From an uncultured Candidatus Saccharibacteria bacterium (GTDB lineage Bacteria > Patescibacteriota > Saccharimonadia > Saccharimonadales > Saccharimonadaceae): a stretch of 34,278 nt of DNA. Where the stretch lies: NCBI GenBank assembly GCA_948435375.1, contig CAOJGQ010000009.1:1-34278 (forward strand). Direction: 5' to 3'. Shown one piece after another: positions 23,715 to 31,206 of the stretch (the stretch's first letter is position 1; every line of letters begins with the position of its first letter). The notes under the pieces are model-generated. The model saw only the letters and a program-made list of their open reading frames with translations, did not search any database and was not told the origin of the DNA. The position numbers were made by a program, and so were the translations under genes.

Positions 23715-24489
23715 CCTGTATACATTTTAGCACAAAGGGTCGCACTTCCGCAAGCTCCAACCAGTTAATATTTTTGTTCCGTTTGAACCACGTCATCTGT
23801 CTTTTTGCCAAATGCCAGTCATCATAGATGAACAATTCTTTTGCTCTCTCAAGACTAATCTCGCCCTGCAAATAGCTCCAAGCGAACTGGTAAATATTGC
23901 TTTTCATCGCTTGCGTTTGCCAGCTATACTTTTTTTCTAACTCCTGTGTCTCCTCATAAAGTTCCTGAACAAATAATTTATCCGCCCGCATCGTAATCCG
24001 TTTTCGCAACTCTTCAGGGGTCCACTTAATGCCCACGATTAAATAATTTGTACAAATTTCTCGCCGATCCAACTGTTCATTTTTCTTTTGTTCATCAAAA
24101 TTATAATCATAAACCAGTGCGTCAATATATAATCCCGTTCCCCCTGCCACGATTGGTAGCTTTCCCCGCGCCCGAATCTCGCGGATTTTCTCCTCCGCAT
24201 ACTTTTTCCAGTTCGCCACCGTGAAGCGCTCCCCTGGCTCCACTATCCCCACCCCCCAATGTGGGATACCATCCTGCTCCTCTTCTGACGGCGCCGCCGT
24301 GCCAATCTCCATCCCTCGATAAATCGCTCGTGAATCCGCTGATATTACTTCAGCCCCCGTGAATCCGCCGAAATTCCCTTCTGGCGCTTCCTTCGCTCGC
24401 CGTGCAATTTCCTTCGCAATCTCAATCGCCACCCCAGTTTTCCCACTCGCCGTCGGCCCCAAAATCACTAGTGTTTTTGCAAAACTCAT
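23698..24489 (-). CDS. miaA: tRNA dimethylallyltransferase
   Basis: This 263-residue MiaA adds an isopentenyl group to A37 of tRNAs reading codons that start with U. It has a P-loop GPTASGKT (10-17), DSRAIYRGMEIGTAAPS (51-67; the usual DSxQxYRG has Ala-Ile here), VAGGTGLYIDAL (~115-126), and the C-terminal KRQMTWFKRN. At 263 residues it is somewhat short. A -10 TATAAT (24497-24502) ends 7 nt before the ATG, leaving practically no leader. It heads the miaA, winged-helix, MBL-like, M50 operon. Confidence 0.95.
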   Translation of the reverse strand: MSFAKTLVILGPTASGKTGVAIEIAKEIARRAKEAPEGNFGGFTGAEVISADSRAIYRGMEIGTAAPSEEEQDGIPHWGVGIVEPGERFTVANWKKYAEEKIREIRARGKLPIVAGGTGLYIDALVYDYNFDEQKKNEQLDRREICTNYLIVGIKWTPEELRKRITMRADKLFVQELYEETQELEKKYSWQTQAMKSNIYQFAWSYLQGEISLERAKELFIYDDWHLAKRQMTWFKRNKNINWLELAEVRPFVLKCIQDEQGR

Positions 24490-24605
24490 TCCTTAAATTA
24501 TAACACGAATCTCAATATTAACCAAATGCACCAATTTCACCGCTGTTTACTTTATTTTTACAACATTACAAAATCCTTAAGGTAGCAGAAATACAATCCA
24601 AGTCA

Positions 24606-25220
24606 CTAAATCCCAATCTCCCCAACTTCAATCTTCCGCCCCATCCGACAATGATTGTAGAATTCTACATCTGAAATCCCATATTCCGGCCGCTCATACT
24701 CATATAGCGCCCACCGCTCCTTCTCCAGCTTCTCTGGCAACTTCCCTGTTATCTGCCCATTCAGCCCAAAAACTCGCCAGAAATCCGCCAGCAACTCCCG
24801 CTCACTATCATATTCATGAATCCCCGCATACTCCACCCCCAAACCGTCCCCCGAATCACCTTGACTTCGCCCAAACATCGGCTCAAACCAATACCATTTC
24901 CCCTCCTTAAAACCATCCCGGAAGCCCTGTTTAAGACCTTTTTTAGTCCCATCCTCACCGCCAAAATCACTCGATTTCCCCCGAAACGCCAAAATCGAAT
25001 GCGAAGGGCAAAAATCATCCCGGACGTAGTAATATAACAGATAAATCTTCACCTCGTACCCATGTTTCTCAAACCATTCCCGCTGCAGCTCCGTCTGGTC
25101 CCAACAATTTCCCACATGATTCCGCACCAACTCCTCTGGTGCAGACAATTTCCCCTCGAAACCATCTGCTTCGTAACCATAAAACGTCAAATAGCGACAA
25201 AAATCGAAAAATTCAGCCAT
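24606..25220 (-). CDS. Transglutaminase-like cysteine-protease-fold protein
   Basis: In this 204-residue protein, VGNCWDQTELQREWFEKHGYEVKIYLLYY (Cys39) and PSHSILAF (His74) look like the Cys and His of the transglutaminase/papain fold, with WYWFEP as the likely third motif. The substrate is unknown. The ATG at 25220 is chosen because an in-frame ATG at 25340 lies inside thrS and upstream of the thrS terminator. TATAAA directly abuts the chosen ATG, with TTGATA 17 nt upstream; no Shine-Dalgarno is visible, so the exact start is uncertain. Confidence 0.55.
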   Translation of the reverse strand: MAEFFDFCRYLTFYGYEADGFEGKLSAPEELVRNHVGNCWDQTELQREWFEKHGYEVKIYLLYYYVRDDFCPSHSILAFRGKSSDFGGEDGTKKGLKQGFRDGFKEGKWYWFEPMFGRSQGDSGDGLGVEYAGIHEYDSERELLADFWRVFGLNGQITGKLPEKLEKERWALYEYERPEYGISDVEFYNHCRMGRKIEVGEIGI

Positions 25221-25257
25221 TTTATAACCCAATACGATATCTATATCAAAAACGTTA

Positions 25258-25306
25258 GCAAAATGCCCTTCTAGCCCCTCCTGAGCGCCGAGAAGGGCAC
25301 TTTTTC
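25258..25306. terminator. Terminator after thrS
   Basis: On the minus strand, TGCCCTTCT and AGAAGGGCA form a long stem with a GC-rich loop, followed by TTTT; the plus strand also ends in TTTTT. It lies 21 nt past the thrS stop. Confidence 0.82.
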
Positions 25307-25326
25307 GCACTATACCGCCTAACGCA

Positions 25327-27126
25327 TTATTTTGTTGCAAAGCAACCCTCTCCCTGCTCCTTCAGCCATCCCGCGAGTTCCGCTAACTTCACTTTCTCTT
25401 CACTTTCCCTTGTGCGCACGCTCACCTGCTCTGTCTCCGCATCCTTCGGTCCAACGATTAGCACGACCGGAATTTTCATCTCTGTCGCCCGCTTAATCTT
25501 CTTTCCAAGGCTATCATCACTCCAGTCTACCTCATACCTTAGCTGATTTCCCTTCAGTGGCTCCTCTAGAACAACCCCCCTCAATGTTTCTTCAACTTCC
25601 TTCACATATTCCCCAACTTTATCGTTCACCGTCAATACCCTCACCATCTCTGGCGCACACCACAACGGAAACCATCCCGCCGTATGCTCAATAAAGATAC
25701 TCATAAACCGCTCAATCGCCCCTAACAGCGCACAGTGCACCATAATCGGTGTCTTCTTCGTACCGTCTTTATCGGTATATTCCAGCCCAAATCTCGCCGG
25801 CATCGCATAATCCAATTGCACTGTTGCTAGTTGCCATTCCCGACCTAGCGCGTCCACTGCCATAAAGTCCATTTTTGGCCCATACATCGCCGCTTCACCA
25901 ATTCCGACGAAATATTCCATCTCAAACTTCTTCGCCATCCGCTCGATCGCCGCTTGCGCCTTCTCCCACATCTCTGGATCACCGATGTAAGCATCTTTAT
26001 CATCTCGGAAACTTAACCTCAAAGTCAGTTTCATCCCCACTCGCCTATATAAATCTTTTGCACTCTCAATCAATTCTCCGAACACCATTTCAACCTGGTC
26101 TTCCGTGCAGAACACGTGTGAATCATCTTGTGTAATCGCTCGCACCCGACTTAGACCACCTAGTTCCCCTTTTCTTTCGTCCCGATACACCATCGTCGTC
26201 TCGAGATATTTCACCGGCAATTCTTTATAGCTTCTCGGCGCACTCGCGAAAATCTGCGTATGATGCGGGCAGCTCACTGGCTTCACTGCTAAATTATCCC
26301 CCGATTCCTGACTAACGAACTGCAAAAGTTCCGGGAACTTCTGATAATGCCCAGAAGTTTTATACAAATCTACATTCGCGATATGCGGGATACAAACTTT
26401 CCGATACCCACACTTCTCACGATAACCATTCGCAAAATCCGCCAACATATTCCGAAGAATCGTCCCCCTCGGGGTGAACATCGGCAAACCCGACCCCACT
26501 AGTTCAGAGAAGCAGAACAAATCTAGCTCTTTACCCAACTTCCGATGATCACGCTTCTTCGCCTCTTCCTGTCGTTTCAGGTAATCCTCCAATTCGCCCT
26601 CAGTCGCGAACGCCACCCCATAAATCCGCGTCAACATCTCACGTTTCTCGTCGCCCCGCCAATACGCCCCTGCAATCCGCTCCAGCTTCCAGGCGCCCAC
26701 TTCCCCCAAATTCTCCACGTGCGGCCCCTTACAAAGATCCGTAAAAATCACCTCCCCCGTCTCTGGCACCACCATATCATAAAACGTAATTTTCTCATCC
26801 GCCGGCATTTCTTCAATCAACTCAACCTTATACTTCTGCCCATTCTCCCGCGCCCATTTCAAGGCCTCTTCCTTTGAAACTTCTCGCTCCCTCAGCTCAC
26901 ACTTCTGGGCAACAATCTTGCGCATTTCCTCCTCAATTTTCAAAAGATCCGCATCCGCAACCTTCGTGTCACCAAAATCAATATCGTAATAAAACCCCTT
27001 ATCAATCGCCGGTCCCACGCCAAAGGTGGTAGTTGGATAAAGCTCCTGCATCTTTTGCACTGCCGCCGCAAGCACGTGGCTGAGACTGTGACGCATTTTT
27101 TCAACTTCTTCCTGAGCTACACTCAT
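25327..27126 (-). CDS. thrS: Threonyl-tRNA synthetase without TGS domain
   Basis: This 599-residue ThrS attaches threonine to tRNA-Thr. The first residues already belong to the editing (SAD) domain: HSLSH (13-17) and CKGPH (132-136), its metal/editing residues. The class II core has motif 2 VYRDERKGELGGLSRVRAITQDDSHVF and motif 3 VHCALLGAIERF; Cys286 and His337 correspond to two zinc ligands. The C-terminal anticodon domain has VRVLTVNDKV and DDSLGKKIKRATEMKIP. The usual ~60-residue N-terminal TGS domain is absent; no upstream in-frame segment could encode it, because TATAAT (27177-27183 region) and AAAGGA precede the ATG. Confidence 0.95.
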   Translation of the reverse strand: MSVAQEEVEKMRHSLSHVLAAAVQKMQELYPTTTFGVGPAIDKGFYYDIDFGDTKVADADLLKIEEEMRKIVAQKCELREREVSKEEALKWARENGQKYKVELIEEMPADEKITFYDMVVPETGEVIFTDLCKGPHVENLGEVGAWKLERIAGAYWRGDEKREMLTRIYGVAFATEGELEDYLKRQEEAKKRDHRKLGKELDLFCFSELVGSGLPMFTPRGTILRNMLADFANGYREKCGYRKVCIPHIANVDLYKTSGHYQKFPELLQFVSQESGDNLAVKPVSCPHHTQIFASAPRSYKELPVKYLETTMVYRDERKGELGGLSRVRAITQDDSHVFCTEDQVEMVFGELIESAKDLYRRVGMKLTLRLSFRDDKDAYIGDPEMWEKAQAAIERMAKKFEMEYFVGIGEAAMYGPKMDFMAVDALGREWQLATVQLDYAMPARFGLEYTDKDGTKKTPIMVHCALLGAIERFMSIFIEHTAGWFPLWCAPEMVRVLTVNDKVGEYVKEVEETLRGVVLEEPLKGNQLRYEVDWSDDSLGKKIKRATEMKIPVVLIVGPKDAETEQVSVRTRESEEKVKLAELAGWLKEQGEGCFATK

Positions 27127-27256
27127 GCTTTATCCTTTCCGCCGAATTCTATCCAGCTTTTTAACTTATCTTTCCATTATACCACACCCTCTCATCAGAG
27201 CATCAAAAACTTCCCCGTCATCCTCTACTCCAGTTCCCGATCTCGCTGCCACCCCT

Positions 27257-27748
27257 CTAGAGCTGCACCATCAAAACCTTATTCCCCACCCCCTCGATCA
27301 CCTTCTTAAGATCGCTAAATTCCAGCCACAGCGTCGCCGTGTTATCATTCGGGTGCACCCCCACTTTCTTCCCCGAAAGACTCTTATCAAACACTACAAC
27401 CACCGTATCGTCTTCATTATTCATCACCCCAAGCGGCGACACGCTCCCTTGTTCCACCCCGAGATACTTCATCAATCTCTCCGCCGAGCCAAAGCTCAAC
27501 TTCGTACTGCCAATCTTCCCCGCCAGCCCCCTGAGATCCACCTTCGTCTCCTCCGGCACCACGACCAGATAATGATTCTTCCCCTTCGCATCCCGGAGAA
27601 ACAAGTTCTTACACACCCCGCCCTTCTCCGTAATCCCCGCCTTCTGCATCTCCTCTATCGTATAAACCGCATCATGCTCCAATTTCTCAAACTCCACCCC
27701 CGCCTTCTCCAGATAATCATAAACTTCAGCCTTACCATATTTCGCCAT
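27257..27748 (-). CDS. YbaK/ProX-family aminoacyl-tRNA deacylase-like protein
   Basis: This 163-residue protein resembles ProX/PrdX, which hydrolyses mischarged Ala-tRNA(Pro) or similar. Recognisable parts: YDYLEKAGVEFEKLEHDAVYTIEEM, GGVCKNLFLRDAKGKNHYLVVVPEE (with the conserved Lys), SFGSAERLMKYLGVEQGSVSPLGVMN, and VHPNDNTATLWL. I start it at ATG 27748, after GGGAG. In-frame ATGs at 27760 and 27772 are alternatives, but 27772 lies inside the -10 TATAAT (27771-27776). Confidence 0.82.
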   Translation of the reverse strand: MAKYGKAEVYDYLEKAGVEFEKLEHDAVYTIEEMQKAGITEKGGVCKNLFLRDAKGKNHYLVVVPEETKVDLRGLAGKIGSTKLSFGSAERLMKYLGVEQGSVSPLGVMNNEDDTVVVVFDKSLSGKKVGVHPNDNTATLWLEFSDLKKVIEGVGNKVLMVQL

Positions 27749-27793
27749 ATTTTCTCCCATTCTTTCCCCCATTATACCATCCCTAGATCCCAA

Positions 27794-28080
27794 AACTGCA
27801 AAACCCTAAAACTCTGGCTCGCGAAAGCCCTAAAACCATAAAATTCAGCCCAAATCCCCCTGTTCACCAAACCAATATATCACCAGATGAATATTCCATT
27901 TTTCGCAATATTCATTTCATGATATAACATTGTACCATATCGTTACCCCCTTGCTAATTTTAATCTACTACAGTGCCTCCTACTTGCCCCTTTCACTATA
28001 TTTCCTAAAATTATACCACTCCTCCCGAAAATACGTTAAAATTACCCTCATATCACCAAAAATTCTCAAACCCAAGAAAA
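27794..28080. other. Intergenic region with inverted repeat 27877-27925
   Basis: No gene. ATATCA-4nt-ATGAATATT and AATATTCAT-4nt-TGATAT (27877-27925) form an inverted repeat with an internal loop, a possible operator. The rest is AT-rich spacer before the tRNA-Val promoter (TGCTATAAT, hexamer 28086-28091). Confidence 0.45.
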
Positions 28081-28109
28081 ATATGCTATAATAACAATAG
28101 TAATATCTT

Positions 28110-28186
28110 GGGTCGTTAACTCAGCTGGCTAGAGTGTCTCGTTTACACCGAGGAAGTCGGGGGTTCAAATCCCTCACGACCCACCA
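28110..28186 (+). tRNA. tRNA-Val (anticodon TAC)
   Basis: A 77-nt cloverleaf with acceptor GGGTCGT/ACGACCC, D stem ACTC/GAGT with loop AGCTGGCTA, anticodon stem TCTCG/CGAGG with loop TTTACAC, T stem GGGGG/CCCTC with loop TTCAAAT, and encoded ACCA. All invariant bases are normal. A TGCTATAAT extended -10 lies ~19 nt upstream. Confidence 0.96.
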
Positions 28187-28237
28187 TAGAAAAATCCGCA
28201 CCACACCCCAGAGGTAATTGTGCGGCTTTTTCTATGT
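28187..28237 (+). terminator. Terminator after tRNA-Val
   Basis: AGAAAAATCCGCAC and GTGCGGCTTTTTCT form a stem of ~12 bp closing a ~20-nt loop, followed by the T tract. Confidence 0.85.
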
Positions 28238-28496
28238 CAAATTCCCTAAACATCCCATAAATCTCACCAAGCCCGCCCCGTAAAGCCCTGCCAACGCGCA
28301 TAGCTGTACGACGAGTATATATTATCTTTGTTGAAAGCCAGAAAATCTGCATAAGACGCAATAAAGAACCCTTGATAGGCCCAAACTTTCTTCAATCTAA
28401 CAGAGATGATATCTATTTGAACTTGTAACGCCGTTACAAGTTCAACTCAAAAACCATAATTGATTCACATAAGAAGTTCAGCTTAAATCTATAATC
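28238..28496. other. Non-coding stretch before cassettes C3-C4
   Basis: No gene is supported. A perfect 13-bp palindrome with a triloop, TTGAACTTGTAAC-GCC-GTTACAAGTTCAA, lies at 28417-28445, without a T tract. It is ~60 bp before the first cassette. Confidence 0.5.
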
Positions 28497-28708
28497 CGAA
28501 AACTCTCCCAATCTTCCATATATCTAACTCGTGGCGGGAATATGCACCTATCTACCGGTTCTTTGAGAAGTGCTAATGCTTCTAGTTACTACTGGACTGA
28601 TACCGTTTATGCATCCTCATCTTATGCATATTATTTCTTTTCTGGTAACACCACCACAGGACCATCATATAACGATGGTCGTTGGTATGGCTTTGCGGTC
28701 CAAGCCGA
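28497..28708 (+). pseudogene. Surface-domain cassette C3
   Basis: The fragment reads SIYLTRGGNMHLSTGSLRSANASSYYW...SSSYAYYFFSGN...PSYNDGRWYGFAVQAENS. The same domain follows in tandem as C4. Upstream, CCGAAAACTCTCC and the next bases match the C4 junction but are one base shorter, so the frame of the preceding codons is broken. An ATG at 28542 inside the domain has no ribosome site and would give a headless protein. No signal peptide is present. Confidence 0.7.
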
Positions 28709-28937
28709 AAACTCTCCAAATTCTTCTATATATCTAACTCGTGGCGGGGCCGTGACTATGACTACTGGCTCTTTGAGGCGCGCGGGCAGCGATGGATACT
28801 ACTGGGGAGTCAGCGCCGACCCGTCTACGCTCTATGCGTACTTCCTCAATTTCAATAGCGCTAACGTCGTCCCGTCGAACAACAACGCTCGTTGGAGTGG
28901 CTTTACGGTCCACGCAAGTCCAACTTCCGATTTCTAG
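28709..28937 (+). pseudogene. Surface-domain cassette C4, with stop codon
   Basis: It continues in frame from C3: AENSPNSSIYLTRGGAVTMTTGSLRRAGSDGYYWGVSADPSTLYAYFLNFNSANVVPSNNNARWSGFTVHASPTSDF, ending at TAG. It has the best-preserved consensus (IYLTRGG, TGSLR, GYYW, PS.NN.RW.GFTV). The stop follows shortly after GFTV, where FISUMP-type proteins end, so C4 represents the natural C-terminus of the parent gene. C3-C4 form a ~213-nt tandem unit. Confidence 0.72.
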
Positions 28938-28962
28938 GTTTCTGTTTCTGTTTGACAAAGAA

Positions 28963-29000
28963 ACTATAACTATGACTATGACTATGACTATGACTATGAC
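28963..29000 (+). repeat. Hexanucleotide repeat (ACTATG)5
   Basis: ACTATA followed by five ACTATG units and AC, just after the 3' flank shared with the 8.5-kb locus. The related TGACTATGACT occurs inside C4 at ~28751. Six-base slippage does not change frame. Confidence 0.92.
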
Positions 29001-29001
29001 C

Positions 29002-29086
29002 ACGTTGCTGGCTTTAGGTTTTTTGGGATATAAAAGCGTTGCGCCCGAGCGGCGCTCCATCCCAAAAAGCCTAAATTCAGCAACGT
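29002..29086. repeat. Long inverted repeat (hairpin element B)
   Basis: A 28-nt left arm (29002-29029, ACGTTGCTGGCTTTAGG ... TTTTTGGGAT) pairs with 29059-29086 with three mismatches. The loop holds a second 8-bp stem, AGCGTTGC/GCGGCGCT. The plus strand has no T tract after it. It occupies the same place relative to cassettes as element A does at 8.6 kb, but its sequence is different. Confidence 0.85.
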
Positions 29087-29120
29087 TAGTCAAAGAAATA
29101 TACCTTACATCAAACCAGAA

Positions 29121-29714
29121 TCAAAACCCCATCTCCCGCATAAGATCAAACATCCGATAATATTCCCTCTCCTCATTAATCTCAATCAAAATCTCCGTCC
29201 GTCCAAAAATCGTCTTCCCTGTACTCTTATACAGCTCATAAATCCTCCGCATATCCGGAATCGCCAGCACCTCCTGAAAAAACTTCACCAGTTCCTCCTC
29301 ATCATAAGCAATATAATACTCACTCTCAATATGCTTCACCTTCGAAATCCGATATTTCTCCATCAACCCCAAAATCTGCTCCCGAAACACATTCGTGAAA
29401 TACACCCCATAATCCGTCGTCCCATCCGCAAACTCACTCGCGCACAATTTCTGCCCCCGCGTATTATACCAACAATGATAGTTGTAGCGATATTCCCCAT
29501 TCAGCTCAATCTGCAACGAATAATTCAGCAAGTTCACTCCCACCACTTCCACTTCAAATTGCTGCTCAAGTTCCTCGCTCAACCTCCCCCAATACTTCCA
29601 AGTCAAAAGATTCCGTCGCACTCCCACCACCAACACCGCAAAAAGCAACGCCCCTGCCACAATCGCGAACACTTTCCACGGCCGCGCCACTATAGCCTTT
29701 AAGCACCTCCTCAT
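29121..29714 (-). CDS. Hypothetical membrane-anchored protein
   Basis: In this 197-residue protein, a membrane helix at residues ~14-34 (VFAIVAGALLFAVLVVGV) is followed by a ~160-residue extracytoplasmic domain rich in Tyr, Glu and Arg (ELEQQFEVEVVGVNLLNYSLQIELNGEYRYNYHCWYNTRGQKLC...). I do not recognise a family; the Cys pair at ~81 and ~91 could form a disulfide. The ATG at 29714 has GGGGGATAG before it; a GTG ~24 nt downstream after AGGAGG is an alternative start. Confidence 0.6.
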   Translation of the reverse strand: MRRCLKAIVARPWKVFAIVAGALLFAVLVVGVRRNLLTWKYWGRLSEELEQQFEVEVVGVNLLNYSLQIELNGEYRYNYHCWYNTRGQKLCASEFADGTTDYGVYFTNVFREQILGLMEKYRISKVKHIESEYYIAYDEEELVKFFQEVLAIPDMRRIYELYKSTGKTIFGRTEILIEINEEREYYRMFDLMREMGF

Positions 29715-29757
29715 CTATCCCCCATTCTACTTGATTTTTTTTCTTTCCGTCTATCTC

Positions 29758-29786
29758 TTTACATTATCAAGCAAATCAGTTATAAT
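29758..29786 (+). promoter_or_regulatory. rpsT promoter
   Basis: TTTACA (29758-29763), a 17-nt spacer and TATAAT (29781-29786), then a ~34-nt leader with AGAGGA before the ATG. Confidence 0.75.
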
Positions 29787-29826
29787 TGGACAAAGTATTA
29801 TTTATTAACTATCTAGAGGAAAAAGA

Positions 29827-30153
29827 ATGCCGATTATCAAGTCTGCAAAAAAAGCTGCCCGCCAGGCAGAAAAGCGCACCGCGCACAACCAACAAATCAA
29901 AAAAACCATCAAGAATGCCCTCAAAGCTTTCAAAGCTGACCCAACTCCCGAAAATCTTTCCAAAGCTCAGTCCGAATACGACAAAGCTGTTAAGAAAGAT
30001 CTCATGAAGAAAAACACCGCTTCCCGCCGCAAAGCCGCTCTCGCGAAATACGCCAAAGAAGCTAAAAACGCTCCCAAAGCCACCGCAAAAGCCACAAAAT
30101 CCACCAAGACTGCCAAAAAGTCAACCAAAAAGACCGCCAAAGCGGCAGCCTAA
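29827..30153 (+). CDS. rpsT: Ribosomal protein S20
   Basis: This 108-residue 30S protein begins MPIIKSAKKAARQAEKRTAHNQQIKKTIKNALKAF, typical of S20, with the later KKDLMKKNTASRRKAALAK helix. The last ~27 residues are an extra Lys/Ala/Thr-rich tail (KATAKATKSTKTAKKSTKKTAKAAA) beyond the usual ~86-residue length, resembling histone-H1-like tails. It is a single-gene unit with its own promoter and terminator. Confidence 0.95.
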   Translation: MPIIKSAKKAARQAEKRTAHNQQIKKTIKNALKAFKADPTPENLSKAQSEYDKAVKKDLMKKNTASRRKAALAKYAKEAKNAPKATAKATKSTKTAKKSTKKTAKAAA

Positions 30154-30187
30154 AGTCACATTCCAAATCTAAACAAAATCACTTCTT

Positions 30188-30216
30188 AATGCCCGCTTGC
30201 CGGGCATTATCTTTTT
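30188..30216 (+). terminator. Terminator after rpsT
   Basis: AATGCCCG and CGGGCATT form an 8-bp GC-rich stem with a short loop, followed by ATCTTTTT. Confidence 0.85.
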
Positions 30217-30236
30217 CCTAAAGATACCCGTATCAA

Positions 30237-30297
30237 AACAAGAAATCCCTAGGACCATAATGCGACATTCTACGATGCGCGGTCCTAGGGTTTGTTT
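30237..30297 (-). terminator. Terminator-like hairpin after the 124-residue gene
   Basis: On the minus strand, AAACAAACCCTAGGACC pairs with GGTCCTAGGGATTTCTTG over ~12 bp plus an AT-rich outer part and ends in TTTT. It lies 26 nt past the stop of the small gene at 30323. Confidence 0.7.
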
Positions 30298-30322
30298 CCC
30301 AATATTTAGTTGTAAATTGAAA

Positions 30323-30697
30323 TTAGCCAATAATCACCGTCACTGTCGCGCAGTTGGTGACAGTAAACAGTTCTTCGCCGTCGTGCGAAAACACGACTTT
30401 TGACGAGTACGATCCACCGCTAGACACAACAAATGTCCGGTGATAGGTCGAGATCATGATGTAGCTTTTGCACGGCATTGATTTGCCGCAATCAAGGTTA
30501 ACCTCTCTGATCTCATAGACCCTGTTTTCTTGGATGGTACTACACAGCTTCACAATGTTTTCGGAGTTCTTGCAATGTGATAGGTCGGCCAAAAACTCTT
30601 CCACAGAGATTGACTCCATTTCGGAGTAGCCATACCGCTTCTGTTTCAAAGCCGTCGCCTGCAATCTTACACCATCGTGATTAATCATGTTAATCAT
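30323..30697 (-). CDS. Hypothetical small protein behind a structured leader
   Basis: This 124-residue soluble protein is of unknown family: MINMINHDGVRLQ..., then helices (SVEEFLADLSHCKNSENIVKLCSTI) and a strand-rich half (VYEIREVNLDCG...YIMISTYHRTFVVSSGG...VVFSHDGEELFTVTN). Cysteines occur in HCKN, LCST, DCG, PCK and NCA. AAGGAGG lies 5 nt before the ATG, one of the strongest ribosome sites in the window, right after a GCCCC-AAT-GGGGC hairpin. Base composition is balanced, unlike the C-rich neighbours, hinting at foreign origin. The ~360-nt leader upstream is described separately. Confidence 0.65.
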   Translation of the reverse strand: MINMINHDGVRLQATALKQKRYGYSEMESISVEEFLADLSHCKNSENIVKLCSTIQENRVYEIREVNLDCGKSMPCKSYIMISTYHRTFVVSSGGSYSSKVVFSHDGEELFTVTNCATVTVIIG

Positions 30698-31060
30698 GTT
30701 ATCCTCCTTCGCCCCATTGGGGCTCTCTCTTTTTATTTTTTAGTTTCCTGCTCCCCTACCAGGTAGCATAGAGACCATAAACGTTTTGTCTTGATTCCTC
30801 AAGAGAGTTTACTGTCTCAATGCTACCCACTAGGTTTAGGATAAGCTAAAACAAAGAGTTTCGGAGGTAATACGAAAGTTAGTGTAGCTTAGGGTATCAG
30901 CTAGGCGAAGTACTAAACTAAGCGTTTTACAACTTCCTATTGGGTTTTAATGTACTTAAGCTCCTAAGCCCTGGAACTTAGTTCCATAAGCCTTAGAGGA
31001 ACCTTACGGTTCCTTAATAAGGTATTTCGCCCTTCGGGCTTCATCCTTATCAAGCTTATG
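30698..31060 (-). ncRNA. Candidate large structured RNA (~360 nt) or riboregulatory leader
   Basis: A strong promoter (31066-31094) starts ~360 nt of non-coding RNA leading to the gene at 30697. Helices visible on the minus strand, 5' to 3': CCATAAGC/GCTTATGG closing a domain with GATAAGG/CCTTATT, GCCC-GAA-GGGC and GGAACC-GTAA-GGTTCC (a GNRA tetraloop); GGAAC-TAA-GTTCC; GGGCTTAGG/CCTAAGC enclosing AAGTAC/GTACTT; GGTAGCATTGAGAC/GTCTCTATGCTACC enclosing CTTGA/TCAAG; and GCCCC-AAT-GGGGC just before the ribosome site. It does not match tmRNA, RNase P, T-box or riboswitches I know. Confidence 0.6.
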
Positions 31061-31065
31061 GTTCC

Positions 31066-31094
31066 ATTGTAGCACACATCACCAAAAAAGTCAA
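31066..31094 (-). promoter_or_regulatory. Promoter of the structured RNA
   Basis: On the minus strand, TTGACT (31089-31094), a 17-nt spacer and TACAAT (31066-31071), with an A/T-rich upstream tract almost identical to the one at the rRNA promoter (AAAAGTATTGACTTTTTT). Confidence 0.8.
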
Positions 31095-31206
31095 TACTTT
31101 TTATACTTATTTTGCAAAAAAGCGAGAAATATTCGTAACAAAACAGAAGTAAACTCTAGCAAAAATCCGCCAACTGCAACACATTCCCCCAGAATCAGCA
31201 AAAATC

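Noticed and set aside
28542-28937. Apparent 131-codon gene starting MHLSTGSLRSANASS
   Set aside because: Its ATG lies inside the conserved domain, just after IYLTRGG, with no ribosome site; the frame is two fused cassettes, not a complete gene.
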